Counted from the first letter of the stretch, positions 1 to 12,383 are shown. The stretch is 64,000 bases of DNA from Chondrosia reniformis (GCA_947172415.1 OX359196.1:7707901-7771900), one strand, 5' to 3'. Notes: a model not told the origin generated them from the sequence alone. A program made the numbers and translations.

Positions 1-185
1 TGCTCAATAAACTTCTTATAATTTGGTGTATGTAATTAACCTCCATATACGTACAGTATACGTATGCAATAAATGTTTTGCACAGTTCAACATACCTGGT
101 GTTTCTGTATTTGGTAATGCTAATATTAAATAAGAATATTGGTTCCTTTACAGGAAATTGTCTTACAATGGAGTTATGTTCTTAC

Positions 186-2431
186 CTGGTTGCATGTAGC
201 TATACTCCATCACATCACTAGTATTACTCCCAGCTGAGTTCACAGCCATCACTGCAATGTTGTATGTTGTACCATTCACTAGTCCTGTCAAGTTGTAGTA
301 GGTCAGGTTACTGGCTGTGTTGGTTGTGTTGGAACCATACTGGATGATATAGTGTAGTTCTCCATTGGGTTCTCTTGGAGGCATCCAGTTCAGTTCAACA
401 CCATCTTTACACACTCTTGTGAATGTGAGATTTCTTGGTTTAGTTGGTACTGTATGTAAAGGAATAATGTTATATATTGAATATACACACTTTACTTGCT
501 TGTATTCTACCTAACATATTATGTACGATAGACGTCAAAAAAAGTTAACGTTTCGTTCGTTAAGACTAAGCCAGAACGGCGTACCGTTTTGTTTCGGCTT
601 AGTCTTCAATTCGTCCCAAAGCGTTTTAGATCGTCCTTATTATAGGCCTACGAAATGAATAAAAACGATCAATCGTCTATTGCTTGCGTTCCGACGTAAG
701 TTGTTAAACACGTGGATACTTGTGTACCTTATTTGTGAAATACTTGGACAATTGTACTATAATTAACACAAAGCGTTTCTCACGTACATGCGTTCCTACG
801 CAGTTCCGCATGCTTACGAAAGTACAGATGATCGTTTTTCGAAGACGATCGATCGTTGTGTATCGTCTTCACACCGTTTCCGTAGGAACAAAACGCCGTA
901 TAAACGAAACCAAACGTTAACTTTTTTTTTGACGTCTACCGTATATATACTATATAATCAGTTAACAATACTGCAGAACATACCACTTGAGTTAGCTCTA
1001 TAAGTAGTCTCATTTGGTGCTAAACTGATTTGTTGTCCACTAATAATCCAAACCTTTACCCTGTACAGTCCACCTGGTACTACTGACAGAGAAACCTGTC
1101 TACTAGTATCACTTCCACTAGTAGGTACTGCAATGTGTCCAACCTCAACTGGTACTCCTAGATCTAGACGATCATATCTTGTGACATATTTACGTTGACC
1201 ATTTCCACCACTCACTCTGAATGTAATAGGTTTCTGGTTCTTTTTTATTAATCTCACTTTAGGTATTGGTAAGATGTCTGTAAAATTTATATGCACACAT
1301 ATAAACAGTATTTGTGTTTATCTAATCATGTACTTACTATTTGATAGGTATATGTTGATGTAATGATTTATATCATTATCAGTACAATAGTAGTCATCAG
1401 TTGTATGTGATGTTCTATTAACAAAGAGTGTAGCTGTTAGACCATTTTCACTCTTATACACATCTTCAGTTGGTGATGTTGACACAGCAGGATCACCATT
1501 GATATACCATTTAGCATTACTACTATTGTATGATATACACTGTATCTTTCCTATCTCTTGGTCTCCTGCTATTTCTGTGATGTTAGTAATGACAGCTTCG
1601 TGATCAAGGATTCTGTTCTGACTAGTAACTATAAAACCTGATTCTGTAGTATGGAGGGATGGTACTTATCTTATACGTGTTACTACTGGTGTGATGACAA
1701 CTCACTTGGTGGTGCAGCAGTGAATGTAAATATAGCACTCTTATTGATACCACCAGCCAGTACAGTACAGGTATAGTCTCCTCCATCACTTTTAGAGATA
1801 AGAGGGATTTTCAAGATATGACTTTCAATATTACATGTTCCATGAGGGCAGGTCCATCTGTAGCTAGTTTGTACTCCATAAGGTATTCCAGTGACTGTAC
1901 AGACTAGAATAACAGTTGTCCCCAATTGTACAGTATCACCAGAATCCAGTGTTGTGTTGTGTGTGTATCCATCAATCAGTACTGATATATCCTCTAAAAA
2001 GTACATTATCAATATTAGTCAGTGAAAACATTTTACATGTGTATATTTAGTGAACTCTACATGTATTCTTCTGGGAGAAGATAGTGTTTAGATATCTAGT
2101 GGAGGTGAATGTACTTTCCCATAGCCATCAATTAAACATACATATAAAATGTGTACATATACATATAAAAACGAAGTTATGGAAAGATTATATTATTGTT
2201 TTAGACAAAAACTGACATTATTTTTATTGGTATCAATTGATTTTTTGTGACCATCTACGTACATGTCAATGAATACTTTCAGCAACTTTCAGACTGGGTG
2301 TAGATTTTAAGTTACCTACAGAATGTAACTCACTACAATAGCAACTCACTTTGAACTTCACTTTTTCCCTTTCCCATTTCTATGCTAACACTGAAAAGTG
2401 TCAGCTCTATTAAAAGAGTAGTCCACTTCAT
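186..2431 (-). CDS. Receptor A: Ig-Ig-FN3-FN3 membrane receptor, 3' end outside window
   Basis: Exons, 5' to 3' on the minus strand: 2431-2350 (signal peptide starting MKWTTLLIELTLFSVS), 1993-1706 (Ig1), 1664-1338 (Ig2), 1277-984 (FN3-like), 449-186 (FN3). All introns are phase 1 with GT-AG ends. Ig1 has the two canonical cysteines (ILVC and DYTC), the core Trp, and an additional CPHGTC pair. Ig2 has QC, KWY and DDYYC. The FN3 exon has the NW.PPREPNG strand and several N-glycosylation sequons. The transmembrane/tail exon expected after the donor at 185 lies left of the window, so this is the ectodomain of a type I receptor of unknown ligand. The intron before the last exon carries a transposon (526-941). 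Ig2 has no in-frame Met but is fully open. The domain calls are firm; the function is inferred from the family layout. Confidence 0.85.
526..941. mobile_element. MITE-like element, TA target duplication, in receptor A intron
   Basis: A 416-bp insertion with imperfect terminal inverted repeats of about 35 bp, beginning cgatagacgtcaaaaaaa and ending ttttgacgtctaccg, flanked by TA on both sides. The same intron in receptors B, D and E reads straight through (ttatgtatatatactcataatcag), which gives a paralogous empty site. There is no transposase ORF, so it is non-autonomous. TA duplication suggests Tc1/mariner-type mobilisation. Base composition is richer in CpG than its surroundings. Confidence 0.8.
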
Positions 2432-2960
2432 AATATGCTAAGAAGAGCCACACCACTCTGGTACTACTTGTCACAGACTCCTTATTAAACACTGTAAAGA
2501 TTACAAGAGGACTCTTACTAAAGCACTCCTTGTTACCTTTACAAAACTACTTTTAAACTACCACCACACTTCCTACAAGTCATGAGTCACTTCACAGAAG
2601 CTACTGCTATGTAATCATCTATTCTACAAGTACGTTCATATATATACTGAATGTTAACTTTCTGACGGGAAGCCTTATTAATACCATTGTGTTTACTTTG
2701 TGGTTACAATTCAAGAATTTGACATTGATCTCAGGAAGTTTATATGACAATTAATAAAGAGAAGAATGAATGGACTTACTGTATATGTACACTTCACATG
2801 TACACCCTATACGTACGTATATGTACATATGAATAATCTAAAACATCCTTTCCTACATACTACGTACATCTATTCTATGGTAAAAGGCCTATAGGGAACT
2901 AAACCTAGTGAGAGTCCTAACCTTAATCCTATATGTACACCTACATATGTATACATATAA

Positions 2961-3419
2961 GCAAATATTCACTGGAATGTATTACGCCAAACCAGCCAAG
3001 TGACCTCAGTCTAATCTTGGCTGGGGGCGAAGTCCTATTAAATTGTGAGTGAATATTTGCTTATCATCATAGTCTTTGCACAGGCCAAGTTCAATTAACT
3101 CCCCTAGATCATTGTGAGTGCTCAGTCTCACTTAGACTGTAGCCTTCACCTTCATTTATTATGAAACCACAAGTGTTTCATTTATGGTGGATTAATAAGT
3201 GAAGACAGTCATCCAAAATCACCATCATTGAAGTATACCACACTGATGAGCACAAATAAAGGAGAAACAGCTGTCTGTGGTTCTTTGATGAAGATTTCCA
3301 TCTTGAATGACTGGGAGGCTATCACTGGTTGCCAATTTAATATGACTTTGGTCCCCCAGCCAAGATTAGACTGCAGTCACTTGGCTGGTTTGGCATAATA
3401 TTTTCCAGTAATTATTTGC
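2961..3419. mobile_element. Foldback/MITE element with about 85-bp inverted repeats
   Basis: The left arm 2961-3045 (starting gcaaatattcactgga) is closely matched in reverse complement by 3332-3419 (ending tccagtaattatttgc). Both arms carry gccaaaccagccaagtga and the run taatcttggctggggg. The roughly 285-bp centre has no ORF of note. Sequence just outside the right arm is also present just inside the left arm junction (about 3047-3110 against 3407-3470), so the element may have duplicated or rearranged locally. Confidence 0.75.
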
Positions 3420-3820
3420 TTATCACCATAGCCTTGCACAGGTCAAGTGCAATTAACTCCCTTACTTCATCCCTTGTCCGAGCCCTGTGCAAATAATTCC
3501 CTCAGTTCACCTATTCGTATGTACGGCTAACATAACTGCACTCTAATGAGAACGATGGTACGTAATTGAGAAGTTTGATCTTCTTTAGTTTGTGCTGATG
3601 AGTAGCCATCTTGTGGTTGTTCATCAGATTATGTGTCAAGGTCTGGGAAAAGTGTTATTTTAGATTATTCACATATTATGGGAACCTTATTTTCAATTGT
3701 ACATACACAGTGCTGCATGATATTACAGACAGCATTAGTTAACCTCCTGATATTGTAAATTGAAGTGAATTTTTATTTAACAAACATTATATTAACTTTC
3801 ACTTCAAGTTCATCTACGTA

Positions 3821-4075
3821 TGTGTATTGTACGTGTGTATTGTACGTGTGTACTGTACGTGTGTACTGTGTGTGTACTGTACGTGTGTACTGTGTGTGTA
3901 CTGTACGTATGTACTGTACGTGTGTACTGTATGTGTGTACTGTACGTGTATACTGTACGTGTGTACTGTACGTGTGTACTGTACGTGTGTACTGTACGTG
4001 TGTACTGTACGTGTGTACTGTACGTGTGTACTGTACGTGTGTACTGTACGTGTGTACTGTACGTGTGAACTGTAT
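3821..4075. repeat. 13-bp microsatellite (actgtacgtgtgt)n
   Basis: About 18 copies of a 13-bp unit with a few variant copies at the left end. Because 13 is not a multiple of three and the unit lacks stops, long open frames appear on both strands; these are artefacts. Confidence 0.95.
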
Positions 4076-4545
4076 GTATGTACATATGTATACAGTATGT
4101 ACCAATATATAAATATAGCGACTCATTACTTTGTAGTAACATTCAACAAACAATGAATTTTAGAGCCCAGTCCTACTCTATATAGTACATAATCTTATTA
4201 CAGGATACGTATGTACGTTGATCACAAGTATCTTCATTAGCTGCCGAATCATTATGTATACATTTACGTACATACGTGTTAACTATGTACACTTATCCAT
4301 ATAATATGTACGTATATTACACAAATGAGTTGTGTTACCTAGGTTATATACGTATGTTTTCTACAATGCACCTTACCAGGCATCACATTTGTATGGCTAT
4401 AGGGATTGTGTAAATGTTCTTTAATTACGTATATTCATATTCAAAACCATAATAATAAACATTAAACAAATGTTTTATCACACTTATTATAAAAGTACCT
4501 TCCTCATGTGAATAGGACCGAGGTCTATATCAACAGTAGTTCTTT

Positions 4546-7403
4546 TCACTTCTTTGAAGCCTTCTTCTTCTTCTTAGTCTTATCTGGTTGAGCATAAAAT
4601 GCCTCACGATCACTGACTTCTGTTGGCAGCTTTGATTTCTTTTTCTTTTCCTTATTTGGCACAGTATAAAGATCTGAAGGATCAACTGGTTGACCATTAG
4701 TCTTCTTCTCTGAGATATCCTTTGAGATATCATCTTTTGACTTGCTCTTTTTATCTGTTTTATTCTCTTTATTCTTATCAACATCAGTATCATCATATAT
4801 GAAGTTTGAAGTACCATGTAGGTTTGGTTTGGTGCATGCGTCAGTTGTCATGTCTTTATCCACAGTATCATAGTGAAGTCCATCTTGAACATGTTGATCA
4901 TTGTTGTAATGTTGGTTGACAGGAGAGTCACGCTCTGCTCTGCTGTAATGAGGTGGTTCCTCAGTGTCTCCAGTGTTTGGTATCGTAATCTCTTCAGTGA
5001 CCACATAAGTGTAGTCAGGTTTGTCTTCCCCAAACTCTTCCTTGCTGGTTGAAGGTACCACATTGTTGTAGTAGACAGCGTTCCTTTTCCTCTTCTTTGC
5101 TCTAAAGTTGCACATTACTATGATGATGAGTGTGACCACTGCTATAATGACCAGTACTACCACTACAACCACTAGTGCCACTATCGCTAGTACCTGAGAG
5201 TCAAGAGGTGTGGAGGAGGGAGAATCTGTAGGTATGGTTGAGGATGTTGGAGATGTGGAGGAGGGAGAATCTGTAGGTATGGTTGAGGAGGTTGGAGATG
5301 TGAATAAAGGTGCAATATTCTTATGTATAGATACTGTATATGTAATATATACATAGATATTCCTTTAAGTTAACCTTCTTCTATTGTAGGAGACACTTTA
5401 CTATAATATTAAATCAGGTTAATGACTTCTTCTATACTAACCATTTTCTGACGACTGTACATGTGTATACTCCATCACATCACTAGTATTACTCCCAGCC
5501 GAGTTCACAGCCGTCACTGTAATGTTGTATGTTGTACCATTCACTAGTCCTGTCAAGTTGTAGTAGGTCAGGTTACTGGTTGTGTTGGTTGTGTTGGAAC
5601 CATACTGGATGATATAGTGTAGTTCTCCATTGGGTTCACTTGGTGGCATCCAGTTCAGTTCAACACCATCTTTACACACTCTTGTGAATGTGAGGTGTCT
5701 TGGTTTAGTTGGTACTGTATGTAAAGGTATAATGTTATGTATTGAATATACACACTTTACTTGCTTGTATTCTACCTAACATATTATGTATATATACTCA
5801 TAATCAGTTAACTATACTGCAATACATACCACTTGACTTAGCTCTATAAGTAGCCTCATTTGGTGCTAAACTGATATTTTGTTCATTAATAATCCAAACC
5901 TTTACCCTGTACAGTCCACCTGGTACTACTGGCAGAGAAACCTTTTTATTACCCGTATGGACTACTTTTATATGTCCAACCTCAACTGGTACTCCTAGAT
6001 CTAGACGATCATATCTTGTGACATATTTACCACTTCCACCACTTACTGTGAATGTAATAGTTTCCTGCTCCTCTCTCGATAAAGTTATTGTAGGTATTGG
6101 TAAGGTATCTGTAAAATATAGAAATTTTAATTTGCATGTAAACAACATGTGAATGTTTATTATGGACTTACTGTTGGATAAATATAAGTTGATGTTATGA
6201 GTTGTATTATTATCAGTACAATAGTAGTCATCACTTGTATTTGATGTTCTCTTAACAAAGAGTGAAGCTGTTGAACCATTTTCACTCATATACACATCTT
6301 CAGTTGGTGATGTTGATAGAATATATCCACGTCTATACCATCTAGCATTACCACCATTGTATGATCTACACTGTATTTCTCCTATCTCTTGGCCTCCTAC
6401 TATTTCTGTGATGTTAGTAATGACAGCTTCGTGATCAAGGATTCTGTTCTGACTAGTAACTATAAAACCTGATGCTGTAGTATGGAGGGATGGGACTTGT
6501 CTTATATGTGTTACTACTAGTGTTATGACAACTCACTTGGTTGTTCAGCAGTGAATGTAAATACAGCACTCTTATTGATACCATCAGCCAGTACAGTACA
6601 GGTATAGGTTCCTCCATCACTTGTAGAGATAAGAGGTATTTTCAAGATATGACTTCCAACATTACATGTTCCATGAGGGCAGGTCCATCTGTAGCTAGTT
6701 TGTACTCCATAAGGTATTCCAGTGACTGTACAGACTAGAATAACAGTTGTCCCCAATTGTACAGTATCACCAGAATCCAGTGTTGTGTTGTGAGCGTATC
6801 CATCAATTGTAACTATAGGGATTGATTAAATTGTATTTTGTTAATTTATTTAAGGTATGTATATCCCAAGCAGAAAATTAGTTTGTGTGTACAGATTTCT
6901 AGTACATATATATGTGTAAACATATATATGTAAAGTATACAAGTAAATAAAAAAACATTTACAAAAATGATGTTAGAAGTAGGAATGGCAGTGTTCACTA
7001 ATACACATCTGCAAAAAGTATCGAAACAAGACAGTGATTTTATGATAAGGCTAATCATATAGAAGTTGCATGTATACTGAAATTTAAGTAACTTAACCAT
7101 ACACTTCTGTATTTGGGTGCACCAAGCTGAAGTAGGAATGGAAATATTTATGACGATTTATAAATTTTACGTTTCCGCATAAGTTTGCATATTAGCGGTA
7201 GTCCATTCAATAAAAGAAGAAGAAAAAATGAATTTTGAAAATGGGCCTATTCCTGGTTAGCCGCGTTTTGAACGCTGTAGAGCATGTAGAGTGTCGAAAC
7301 ATGTTTTGACATTTGGAAAAACATGACTACTACACTCACCAGCCTCTTCTCCTGTGCTGACACTGAAGAGTACCAGTTCTGTTATTAGAACAGTTAGCTT
7401 CAT
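4546..7403 (-). CDS. Receptor B: Ig-Ig-FN3-FN3-TM receptor with tyrosine tail
   Basis: Exons: 7403-7340 (signal peptide, MKLTVLITELVLFSVSTGEEA), 6812-6537 (Ig1), 6495-6172 (Ig2), 6108-5830 (FN3-like), 5714-5442 (FN3), 5270-4546 (Ser/Thr/Pro stalk, helix and tail). Total 1941 nt, 646 residues. The stalk contains a 15-residue duplication. The helix is a Val/Ile-rich stretch starting at ALVVVVVVLVIIAVV, followed by RAKKRKR. The tail differs from C-F. It has YTYV, HYSRAE, GLHYDTV (fits the ITIM pattern L-x-Y-x-x-V), then the two family motifs DLYTVPNKEKKKK and FYAQPDKTKKKKK near the C-terminus. The likely role is ligand binding at the cell surface and phosphotyrosine/SH2 signalling inside (inferred). 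The Ig1-Ig2 intron is only 41 nt. Confidence 0.88.
5221..5310 (-). repeat. 45-bp tandem duplication in receptor B stalk
   Basis: Two copies of a 45-bp unit encode TDSPSSTSPTSSTIP. Each copy carries a cctacag that works as a phase-1 3' splice site, so the duplication also doubled the acceptor (exon starts at 5270 or about 5225). Choosing the inner one would shorten the stalk by 15 residues without a frameshift. Confidence 0.65.
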
Positions 7404-8366
7404 AGTATAAGAAGGACTATTTATAACCTCTCACAACTGGGAGGGACTCTGTATATAGTCACTCCACAAGACTACAGTCATCTTCTCTTCTAAGTAGATG
7501 ATATAGACAACTAGTATTTCTGTTCTGTAGGAAGCCAAGCAAGCGACCTTGTTTACAGTGTCTTTTAGGAATAACTTAATTAAGGAATAGCACATGTAAG
7601 TATGTTTTGGGAAAAATAACTCAAAACATCTGAAAAGCGACCTTAACACCTGCTATTAAAATCTACTGGCTTATGTCCCGTATGTGCACATAACAAATGC
7701 ATAGTCATTAATGTTATTATACTGTAATCATACAATTGTTCAAAGTTTGTTTATTCTCCACTCATTAACAACTGAATGCAGTATCTCATAGTCACATGAT
7801 GATCACATGATGATCACATGATGATGAAATATTTTCATTTTCAGCTGATGGGCTCATATCACTATTTGTTTTTCTGAAGTCTCTTGAGAATGAGCCTTTG
7901 TAGTTCCATCCTTGTGGTTACTCAGTTTCAGAATAATTATTTCTATGTACATCAGTAAAATTAATATTATTACGTACATATGTTGATTATTAATAGGACA
8001 GGCTTCAATTATAGTACGTAGTCATGTCGTTGTAATTTAGTCCTTTGAGTCAGCATTGTTTCTTCTAATTATTATCTTATATACATGTATGTACGTATGT
8101 AGCATGGACTGATTGGACTTGCCTGATGCATGATTATAATTATTTACTATTTGATTTATTCTTTTCTTTTTTCATGTCAATATCACTGTTACTGTTAGAG
8201 ATAAAACTGACCATAGCCATACTTTTAGTAATCACATCAAGGATACACATACAGTATATAACGTAATTATGTTTGTCAGCAGAAGTACTGTACATGCATG
8301 TATGGTTTAAACTTGAGCTTTCATCACACAAAACACCAATTTTTAGGAGTAATTGTCTTTCTATAA
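7404..8366. other. Intergenic region between receptors B and C
   Basis: No coding exon seen. About 6950-7680 (which includes the B signal-peptide exon) is homologous to 13380-14108, and 7680-8366 is homologous to 15437-16085. It is therefore one copy of a repeated gene-to-gene spacer. A short run of gatcacatgat repeats sits at about 7797-7825. Confidence 0.6.
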
Positions 8367-11300
8367 TCATTTATTCACAGTTGAATAGAGCAGCTCAGGA
8401 TCAAATAGTGGAATTTGAGGAACTTCTTCTTCTTCTTCACTGTCTGCTGATGGTTCATACTGGAGGACATCTTCCTTCTCATGTTCTTCCTTCTCTTGTT
8501 CTTCTGAAGTCTCTTTTTTATCTTTCTTCTTAGTCTTATCTGGTTGAGCATACAACTGATCTGAGTTGTCAACTTCTTGTAATTTCTTTTTCTTAATCTT
8601 ATTAGGCATTGCATAAAGATCTGAAGGATCTATAGAAGGAACTTCATCTTTAGGGTCACTCTTGGATGAGCTACTTGCTGTGTTCTTTTCTTTCCTCTTT
8701 TTCATATCAACATCTTCATACATTGGATTAGCAAACTGCTCAATGTCATTCCTCTTGTCTGGTTTAGTGTCAATATCATCATAGACAGAGAAGGAGGTTG
8801 TTGTGTGAGCTATGTGTTGTTGAGCTGCCTTGACTTGTGGCTCATCATCATAGTCTCCTGTGGGTCCTCCTGAAGATGTGTTCCTTGTATGAGTAGTAGT
8901 AGTAGTATAGTGTGGTGTCTTTCCAGTGTTGTTCCTCTTCCTTCTTGTACTGACACACAAGATGAGTACTACTATTGTAATGATGATAATCACTAGTAGT
9001 AGTACTGCAGCTGCTGCTCCAGATATAGCTGATATGGATTTGTCATCTGTCAAGTGATTAGATGGAGATGGGGAGTGACTGGTTTCTGTAGTAATTAAAA
9101 CAATTTATAAATTATAACTGTGCACAGATATTTGTTTTAGGCAAATTGTAAATAAATTAAATAGCATACCTTCTTCAGTGACTGATTTTGGAGTAGATTC
9201 TGATGTATCTATGGTACTATTGTAAATATTACTTTCTGGGGTTTCAGCTGTATACAGTATACCCCTATAAAAAGGCTTATTTTAATCTGTTAAGGAACAT
9301 ACCAGTCACAGGTACGTATGTCTAATTAAGACTTGTTTAGTCTGATTAATATTTTGAAGGTGTCAAACAGGTATAAATTACAACTGTAACAAGTATGTTG
9401 CAGTTGTACTACACCCCAATCTCCTACAACTGTTTTCCTAATAGACAGGTCTGTAGCATGTAACACTTTTTATAAGGATATTATGTAACACTTTTTATAA
9501 GGATATTATGTAGCACAGCACAGCTGTGTGATTATACGTATACATACGTACGTATGTACGTATATATGTATTAATATTTAATGTTTATATATATTATTGA
9601 TATTACTCACCTGGTGACAAATATGTTACTGTTGGTGTGACTGTGTATATAGTAGAAGAAAATAAGATTATTATGAATATATGTATGTACAAACTAATAA
9701 GACGTAGTTCTTATAATAGCTATTTCCTATAGCAAAATATTGTAACCTTATATACAGTATTGTACTTGATGTTATATAAAGTGAAGTCTGTTAATATGTG
9801 CTATGTAAAAATATATAAATTTAGTGTACAAAAGTATATTATCCTGAGATTTTATTGTTATGATATTTCATAGATGCATCATTTGTGTTGCTCTACAACT
9901 GACCATTTTCTGACTGTGGATACTCCATCACATCACTAGTACTATTCCCAGCTGAGTTCACAGCCATCACTGTAATGTTGTATGTTGTACCATTCACTAG
10001 TCCTGTCAAGTTGTAGTAGGTCAGGTTACTGGCTGTGTTGGTTGTGTTGGAACCATACCGGATGATATAGTGTAGTTCTCCATTGGGTTCTCTTGGAGGT
10101 ATCCAGTTCAGTTCAACACCATCTTTACACACTCTTGTGATTGTGAGGTGTCTTGGTTTAGTTGGTACTGTATGCAAAGGAATAATGTAATATATTGAAT
10201 ATACACACTTTACTTACTTGTACCTAACATATATATACTCATAATCAGTTAACAATACTGCAGTACATACCACTTGACTTAGCTCTATAAGTAGTCTCAT
10301 TTGGTGCTGAACTGATATGTTGTCCACTAATAATCCAAACCTTTACCCTGTAGAGTCCACCTGGTACTACTGACAGAGAAACCTTTTTATTAGTATCACT
10401 TCCACTAGTTAATACTGCAACATATCCAACCTCAACTGGTACTGCTAGATCTAGACGATCATATCTTGTGACATATTTACGTTGACCAGTTCCACCACTA
10501 ATGTTTATTATAAGAGTCTTTTTTCCTAAACGCATCATCATCATATTAGGTATTGGTAAGGTATCTGTAAAATTATATGTAAAATTGTATTATATTATAA
10601 TTTTATACAATCATTGTTTATCTAGTTATTTAACCTGTAAACCTGTATTTGTAATCATGGACTTACTATTTGATAAGTATAAGTTGATGTAATGTCTTCC
10701 TCCATATGTACTGTTACTACAGTAGAAGTCATCACCTGTTTTTGATGTTCTCTTAACAAAAAGTGTAGCTGTTGGACCATTTTTACTGTACACATCTCCA
10801 TGTGATGTTGATAAGCCAGATCCAGGTCTAACCCATGTAGCATCACCACCATTGTATGATCTACACTGTATCTTTCCTATCGCTTGGTCTCCTGCTATTT
10901 CTGTGATGTTAGTAATGACAGCTTCATGATCAAGGATTCTGTTCTGACTAGTAACTATAAAACCTGATGCTGTTGTATGGAGGGATGGGACTTGTCTTAT
11001 ACGGTACGCACAGAAAATTATGGTACCGTATACGTGTATAGTACCGTATGGTATTGACAAAAGTAACACGCTAGGGTACTTTTAAGGGACTTAGGGTAGT
11101 ACTCGGTATACCGATATTCGATATACTCGATATTAAGTGTTAGCGAGCCTCTCTGGCTTCGTTTGGATACGATTTCGTTTTTGTGGGAATCGTTAATAAT
11201 AAGTGGCATCAATAATCGATACAAAATAATTTTCGCTTATTTTATATGCTAGCCTATGTATCGATCGAAAGTTACATTAAAAGCTTTATATTACAATTGA

Positions 11301-12256
11301 CTTGTTAACACTTTGTGCCTGTTAACAAGTCAGTATTTATACATTGGTAACTACTTGCGAACGTCTGAAATGTCCAAATACTCGGAGTATAAAGGTTTGA
11401 GAATAGTAGCCCTTTGGCAAGAAGGAAATAAAGCGCCTACAATGTGAAAAGAAGGTTAGATCGCTTGGTGTATTATCGGTTCACGTCAACGAGTTAGCAC
11501 CTTGCGCTTGACAAATTCCGATCGATTCTACCGGTACTTTTAGGTCTAGGTATTTACGATCGAAAATCGTGTCTACCGGTACTTATTTTTTAATACTGGT
11601 AGTTCTAAACTACTCCTTAGGAATGTAAATTTCCGTGCGTACCGTATATGTGTTACTACTAGTGTTATGACAACTCACTTGGTGGTTCAGCAGTGAATGT
11701 AAATACAGCACTCTTATTGATACCATCAGCCAGTACAGTACAGGTATAGTTTCCTCCATCACTTGTAGAGATAAGAGGGATTTTCAAGATATGAATTCCA
11801 CTATTACATGTTCCATGAGGGCAGGTCCATCTGTAGCTAGTTTGTACTCCATAAGGTATTCCAGTGACTGTACAGACTAGAATAACAGTTGTCCCCAGTT
11901 GTACAGTATCACCATAATCCAGTGTTGTGTTGTGAGTGTATCCATCAATATGTACCAATGGGTCTGCCACATATTTAACAAATTTGGCTGTTACAGAGTT
12001 AAAGACATGTAAGAAAAGATGAGTGTATAGTCCTTTCTTAAGTGAGCAGATACAACCTACATAACCATAACTACTGATATTAAAATGTTTTTCTATTAGT
12101 ACATATATACTGTACATACATATATACATTTATGAACCTCAAACTATAACTGGAATATAGTCTATAAAGAAGGTAACATTCACAGTGACATACATACGTA
12201 CCTGTTGATATGTGTACTGTGATCAATGAGATCAGTACAACTGCAAACACCGTCAT
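8367..12256 (-). CDS. Receptor C: Ig-Ig-FN3-FN3-TM receptor with ITIM-like tail
   Basis: Exons: 12256-12202 (signal peptide MTVFAVVLISLITVHIST), 11987-11679 (Ig1), 10990-10667 (Ig2), 10564-10271 (FN3-like), 10167-9904 (FN3), 9640-9611 and 9247-9170 (Thr/Pro stalk), 9085-8367 (helix and tail). Total 2073 nt, 690 residues. The helix is an Ala/Leu/Ile/Val run ending LILCV, then STRRKRN. Tail tyrosines in order: SVYDDI, NPMYEDV, DLYAMPNK, QLYAQPDK, LQYEPS and LLYSTV. SVYDDI and LLYSTV fit the ITIM pattern. Lys-rich blocks follow the YAxP motifs and an acidic block precedes the end. AATAAA overlaps the last two codons before the TGA. The FN3 donor is the weaker GTCAGT. The Ig1-Ig2 intron holds a 643-bp transposon. 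An in-frame upstream GTG exists, but ATG 12256 gives a clean signal peptide. Confidence 0.88.
11002..11644. mobile_element. 643-bp inverted-repeat element in the Ig1-Ig2 intron of receptor C
   Basis: The termini are cggtacgcacagaaaatta and its near-perfect inverse taaatttccgtgcgtaccg, flanked by TA on both sides. The corresponding introns of A, B, D and E are 41 nt and contain the unoccupied site cttatatgtgtta. The interior has no long ORF with recognisable transposase motifs. It is a non-autonomous, probably Tc1/mariner-type element. Splice sites of the host intron are untouched. Confidence 0.85.
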
Positions 12257-12375
12257 TCTATAGGACACTCAACTCATCTACATAAATAGTATGTAAGTAA
12301 ACTTTCCACTTTCAGAGATGTCTATGCTCAACTATAGCTAAACATACATACAGTCAGACCACTGTGTACTTAGCA

Positions 12376-12383
12376 TTTTTATA
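12376..12383 (-). promoter_or_regulatory. Candidate TATA box of receptor C
   Basis: TATAAAAA 120 bp upstream of the start codon, within a block (AAGCAGCTATAAAAA) that also occurs at nearly the same distance upstream of receptors D and F. Confidence 0.5.

Larger units (their letters stand above)
2432..4545. other. Intergenic region between receptors A and B
   Basis: No coding exon recognised. It holds the promoter side of receptor A, a foldback element (2961-3419), a second copy of the sequence adjoining that element (3420-3480, a direct repeat of 3055-3115), and a 13-bp microsatellite (3821-4075). The remainder is AT-rich unique sequence. Confidence 0.6.

Noticed and set aside
3765..4156. 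Several overlapping open frames on both strands with Tyr/Val/Cys/Thr repeats
   Set aside because: They follow from the stop-free 13-bp microsatellite, which is open in many frames; no protein feature beyond the repeat.
7418..7425. TATAAATA upstream of receptor B
   Set aside because: Only about 15 bp before the ATG, too close to direct a start site upstream of the codon; possibly fortuitous.
12080..12268. GTG-started longer N-terminus for receptor C
   Set aside because: The ATG at 12256 gives a normal signal peptide matching paralogue D; non-ATG start not needed.
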